A DNA stretch of 64,000 bases from Cristatella mucedo (lineage: Eukaryota > Bryozoa > Phylactolaemata > Cristatellidae). This document shows positions 61,600 through 64,000 of this stretch, piece by piece. The stretch's first letter is position 1. The number at the start of each line of letters is the position of its first letter. The stretch lies in assembly GCA_009760855.2 (NCBI GenBank), contig WPIO01000007.1:3506001-3570000 (forward strand). Direction: 5' to 3'. Below the pieces are notes generated by a model. It saw only the letters and a program-made list of their open reading frames with translations, did no database searches and had not been told where the DNA came from. Made by a program: the position numbers and the translations under genes.

Positions 61600-64000
61600 C
61601 GCTCCTCTATTTCTTTACTTATTGAGCTTACTGTGTGTCGCCACTCTGCTTTTCTAGCATTTGCTACAACTTTGACATCTACTTCCTCAAGCCATCTGTA
61701 GCTTCAGCACATCTTCCAGATCTGCATCTGACGTGTGCATCACCAGCCGTTCAGCCATCGTTGAGATGTTGCTTGGGCTTTATGGCTATAGCAATAATGA
61801 AATGACCAGCAATTACGACCTTTGAGCTTGGAAGCTGACGTTTAACTGACAACCAACTATGAAATTGTTCACGATAATCAAGTTCGAAGCAGTGTGAGAT
61901 TCAACTATAATCAGGTTTTTCTAATGACTTCTAACCGGGCTACTGTGTACAAAGATGACTTCATCCGAAGCCTCTTTTATGGCAAAAGTCTGCCTACGGG
62001 TGAGTTGGCTCACCGAGACTTTTGCTGCTACCGTTGACTTGTAATAAGTCTGCCAGGGTCACCAGCCCTGTTAACTGTAATATATGCTCAATTCTTTGTA
62101 CTTTTCTAGAGCAGTGTGGTTTATAGTACTGCTTGCTTACACTCTGCCTAACCTTTCGGGGGGGGGTGGTGGCAGGTCTTTGCAAATTGCAAATATTGGG
62201 CCGCTATCTGAAACAATAAGCATTGTGCAGACTTACTAGTAATGATTAGAATCGACAGCATCTGTATTTATCACTGCAGAACTTTAATCATACGTCTCAT
62301 TGGTATTTTCTCTTCCCCCTACCTTACAACGAGAGCATCATTGCAAGTGCCAGAGGCATCGACCACGGCTGCACTCTGAAAAGAGGAGTAACTAATTGCA
62401 GTTATGGCCTCTGAACGTGGTCGACCTCCGATTATGAAGCTGCTTAGCCCTTCGCCGATTACTAGGGCTTGTGGCAAAGGTTCTCGCTCACTGACTTCGA
62501 CTCACACAGTTTCATGATTTCCTGGCTGAGGCTTGAACATGGTGTGCCTATACAGGCAGCTCGTCTCTTCCTTGTCCCAGCACCCCAGTGGCATGGTCTT
62601 GCTTAGACTCGGGCTAGGTTCCATTGCTCCAAGGTGGGGCCGGCCACCTGCCATTGGCGCTGGGCCTTATTAGCAAAGCGCATGCTGAGCAAACATGTCA
62701 GTCAGCGTCCAACGAGCAGCTTACGTTCCGAGTGGCATGAATCCGGCTTATGTCCCTAAACTTGGCAGCCTCGTGAGCAATCCAGTGGAAATTCGATGCT
62801 AAGGACACTGTCAACCCTGAGTACCACCAGCTTCCTTCTAAATTCGGGCTCGAACTTGCATTGGGACGGAAGCCTGGCAGCTCTGTCCACTCTCTATTCT
62901 GAGCTGGGCGAACTGAATATGGCCAAGTATACGCTTCTTGCTTGCTGCTTGCGACAGCTGCAGATTCGACCAAACGTTATTTGCAGACTTTTGAGTTGCC
63001 CTTGACTTTAACCGAAAATGAAAATGCTAACCACCAAAATACTGGCAGTTGAGAACAGTTGGCCATTAGTTAAAACACTACTGGTATCGTTCACTAATGG
63101 CTGTCTCTGCACACGCGAAAAACAACTAGGCAATTTAGATATGTCAAGCAGCTGAGCAGCTACTGTTCGCTAATTCTTTAGGTTGAGCTCAACTGCTCCT
63201 GCCCTAGAATGAGCTTTCTCCCTGGGTCACTATCTTGACACTTTCCTTCCGACTCATTCAAAAAGCATTTGCCATTACCTGTCACAGCCTTCTAATACTG
63301 AAGCTTTCATGGTGGAGTAGAGATTCACATCGTCAAGGTTAATCGTTAGCGACTTTTCTGTCTAGTAATGCCAGCCTGATCGTACTGTGCAGCCGGTGGG
63401 GTGAGCTACATGCAGGTTTGACCAACTGGGAATGAGCAATGCACATCCGGTTCATCTGGTCAATGTAACACTGTCATTGTAACTAAAGATCGTCAGTACC
63501 TAAGAATTAGCTTTCTATTTTCTCTCCCCTTGCTAATGGAACAAATTTTGTTGATCATGCAACAAAAAAACTGTCTGCAAAGTTATGCTCTTTCAATTGC
63601 TGCACTCGTGCTACCCAAATCTTGGCCAAGGAAATCTGAGAAGCCAAGCTCTTCGGTCGAACTGCATGTGCATTGTTCTAATCAGATGCCTAGAGTTTAA
63701 CTTACAATTACACTGCCTACGATATCTGACTGACGTGGATGTCCGGTTGAGAAGACTACTTTTCTCCTTTAAGCATAACCAATGAAGCTGATTGTATGCC
63801 TGCTTTCCGAAGTACTGCCATAATTTTACCTTTGTTCATCAAACGCATATATGCAGTGCAAAACGTAAGCCAATAGATTAAAAATGGGAGTAAATGTGAA
63901 GGACTCCGGAGTTACAATACGGCAACATATACTGTATTCAGAGTCATGGAATCTACAACCAAGTCTGCAGTCGTACTCTCATGAGGATGACCATGGTAAC
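61597..64000. other. unassigned interval
   Basis: Only short chance frames; no LINE, SINE or domain recognised. A G9 run lies at 62158-62166. Confidence 0.45.

Noticed and set aside
61414..61701. Leu-Ser rich frames
   Set aside because: Same cause, the (CT)n tract at 61518-61596.

Overview
This is a metazoan nuclear genomic window, almost certainly from an invertebrate, although I cannot name the phylum from sequence alone. There are no bacterial operons. Splice sites are canonical GT/AG, and one recognisable gene is split by kilobase-scale introns. Most of the rest is built from L2-like (APE-endonuclease, reverse-transcriptase-only) non-LTR retrotransposons, tRNA-derived SINEs and microsatellites.

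The one host gene I can reconstruct with confidence lies on the minus strand. It is a GPR157-like seven-transmembrane receptor of the cAMP-receptor-like class. Its four coding exons are 15425-15181, 12343-11905, 9931-9713 and 4865-4674. They join in compatible phases to 1095 nt (364 aa plus stop) with no internal stop. Exon 1 sits in a GC/CpG-rich patch (about 14980-15960) that is a plausible promoter region. All three introns are filled with LINE and SINE sequence. One LINE tail ends only about a dozen bases from the exon 3 splice acceptor.

Three LINE groups can be told apart. Family A is L2-like and ends in a conserved 3' hairpin followed by (ATT)n. Its longest copy (57678-60955, plus) has lost its single frame to a T-run expansion. 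A very similar copy lies inverted at 17842-20576, and about 20 more pieces are scattered through the window. Family B ends in (ACATT)n. Three of its copies share the same lesions in the reverse-transcriptase core (YADD changed to xAAD/SAD, plus an extra C after the PQG motif). Family C is seen only as two 3' ends. SINE family 1 has at least six good copies. SINE family 2 (34411-34600, 56780-56985) ends in a sequence matching the L2 hairpin tail, which suggests it borrows the L2 retrotransposition machinery.

Layout: 1-4100 old LINE pieces; 4150-15960 the receptor gene with repeat-filled introns; 16500-23720 LINE copies and a 260-bp (CT)n tract; 23720-26370 unassigned; 26370-31320 LINE B and L2 mosaic; 31800-36830 SINE/LINE mosaic; 37100-44930 L2 copies in both orientations and a 46-bp tandem repeat; 44930-50850 mostly unassigned with tRNA-like SINE heads; 50850-56080 L2 remnants and a second GC-rich patch; 56085-56336 a weak candidate cysteine-rich exon; 57678-60955 the best L2 copy; 61000-64000 a (CT)n tract and unassigned sequence. 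Apart from the receptor I found no second gene I would defend.
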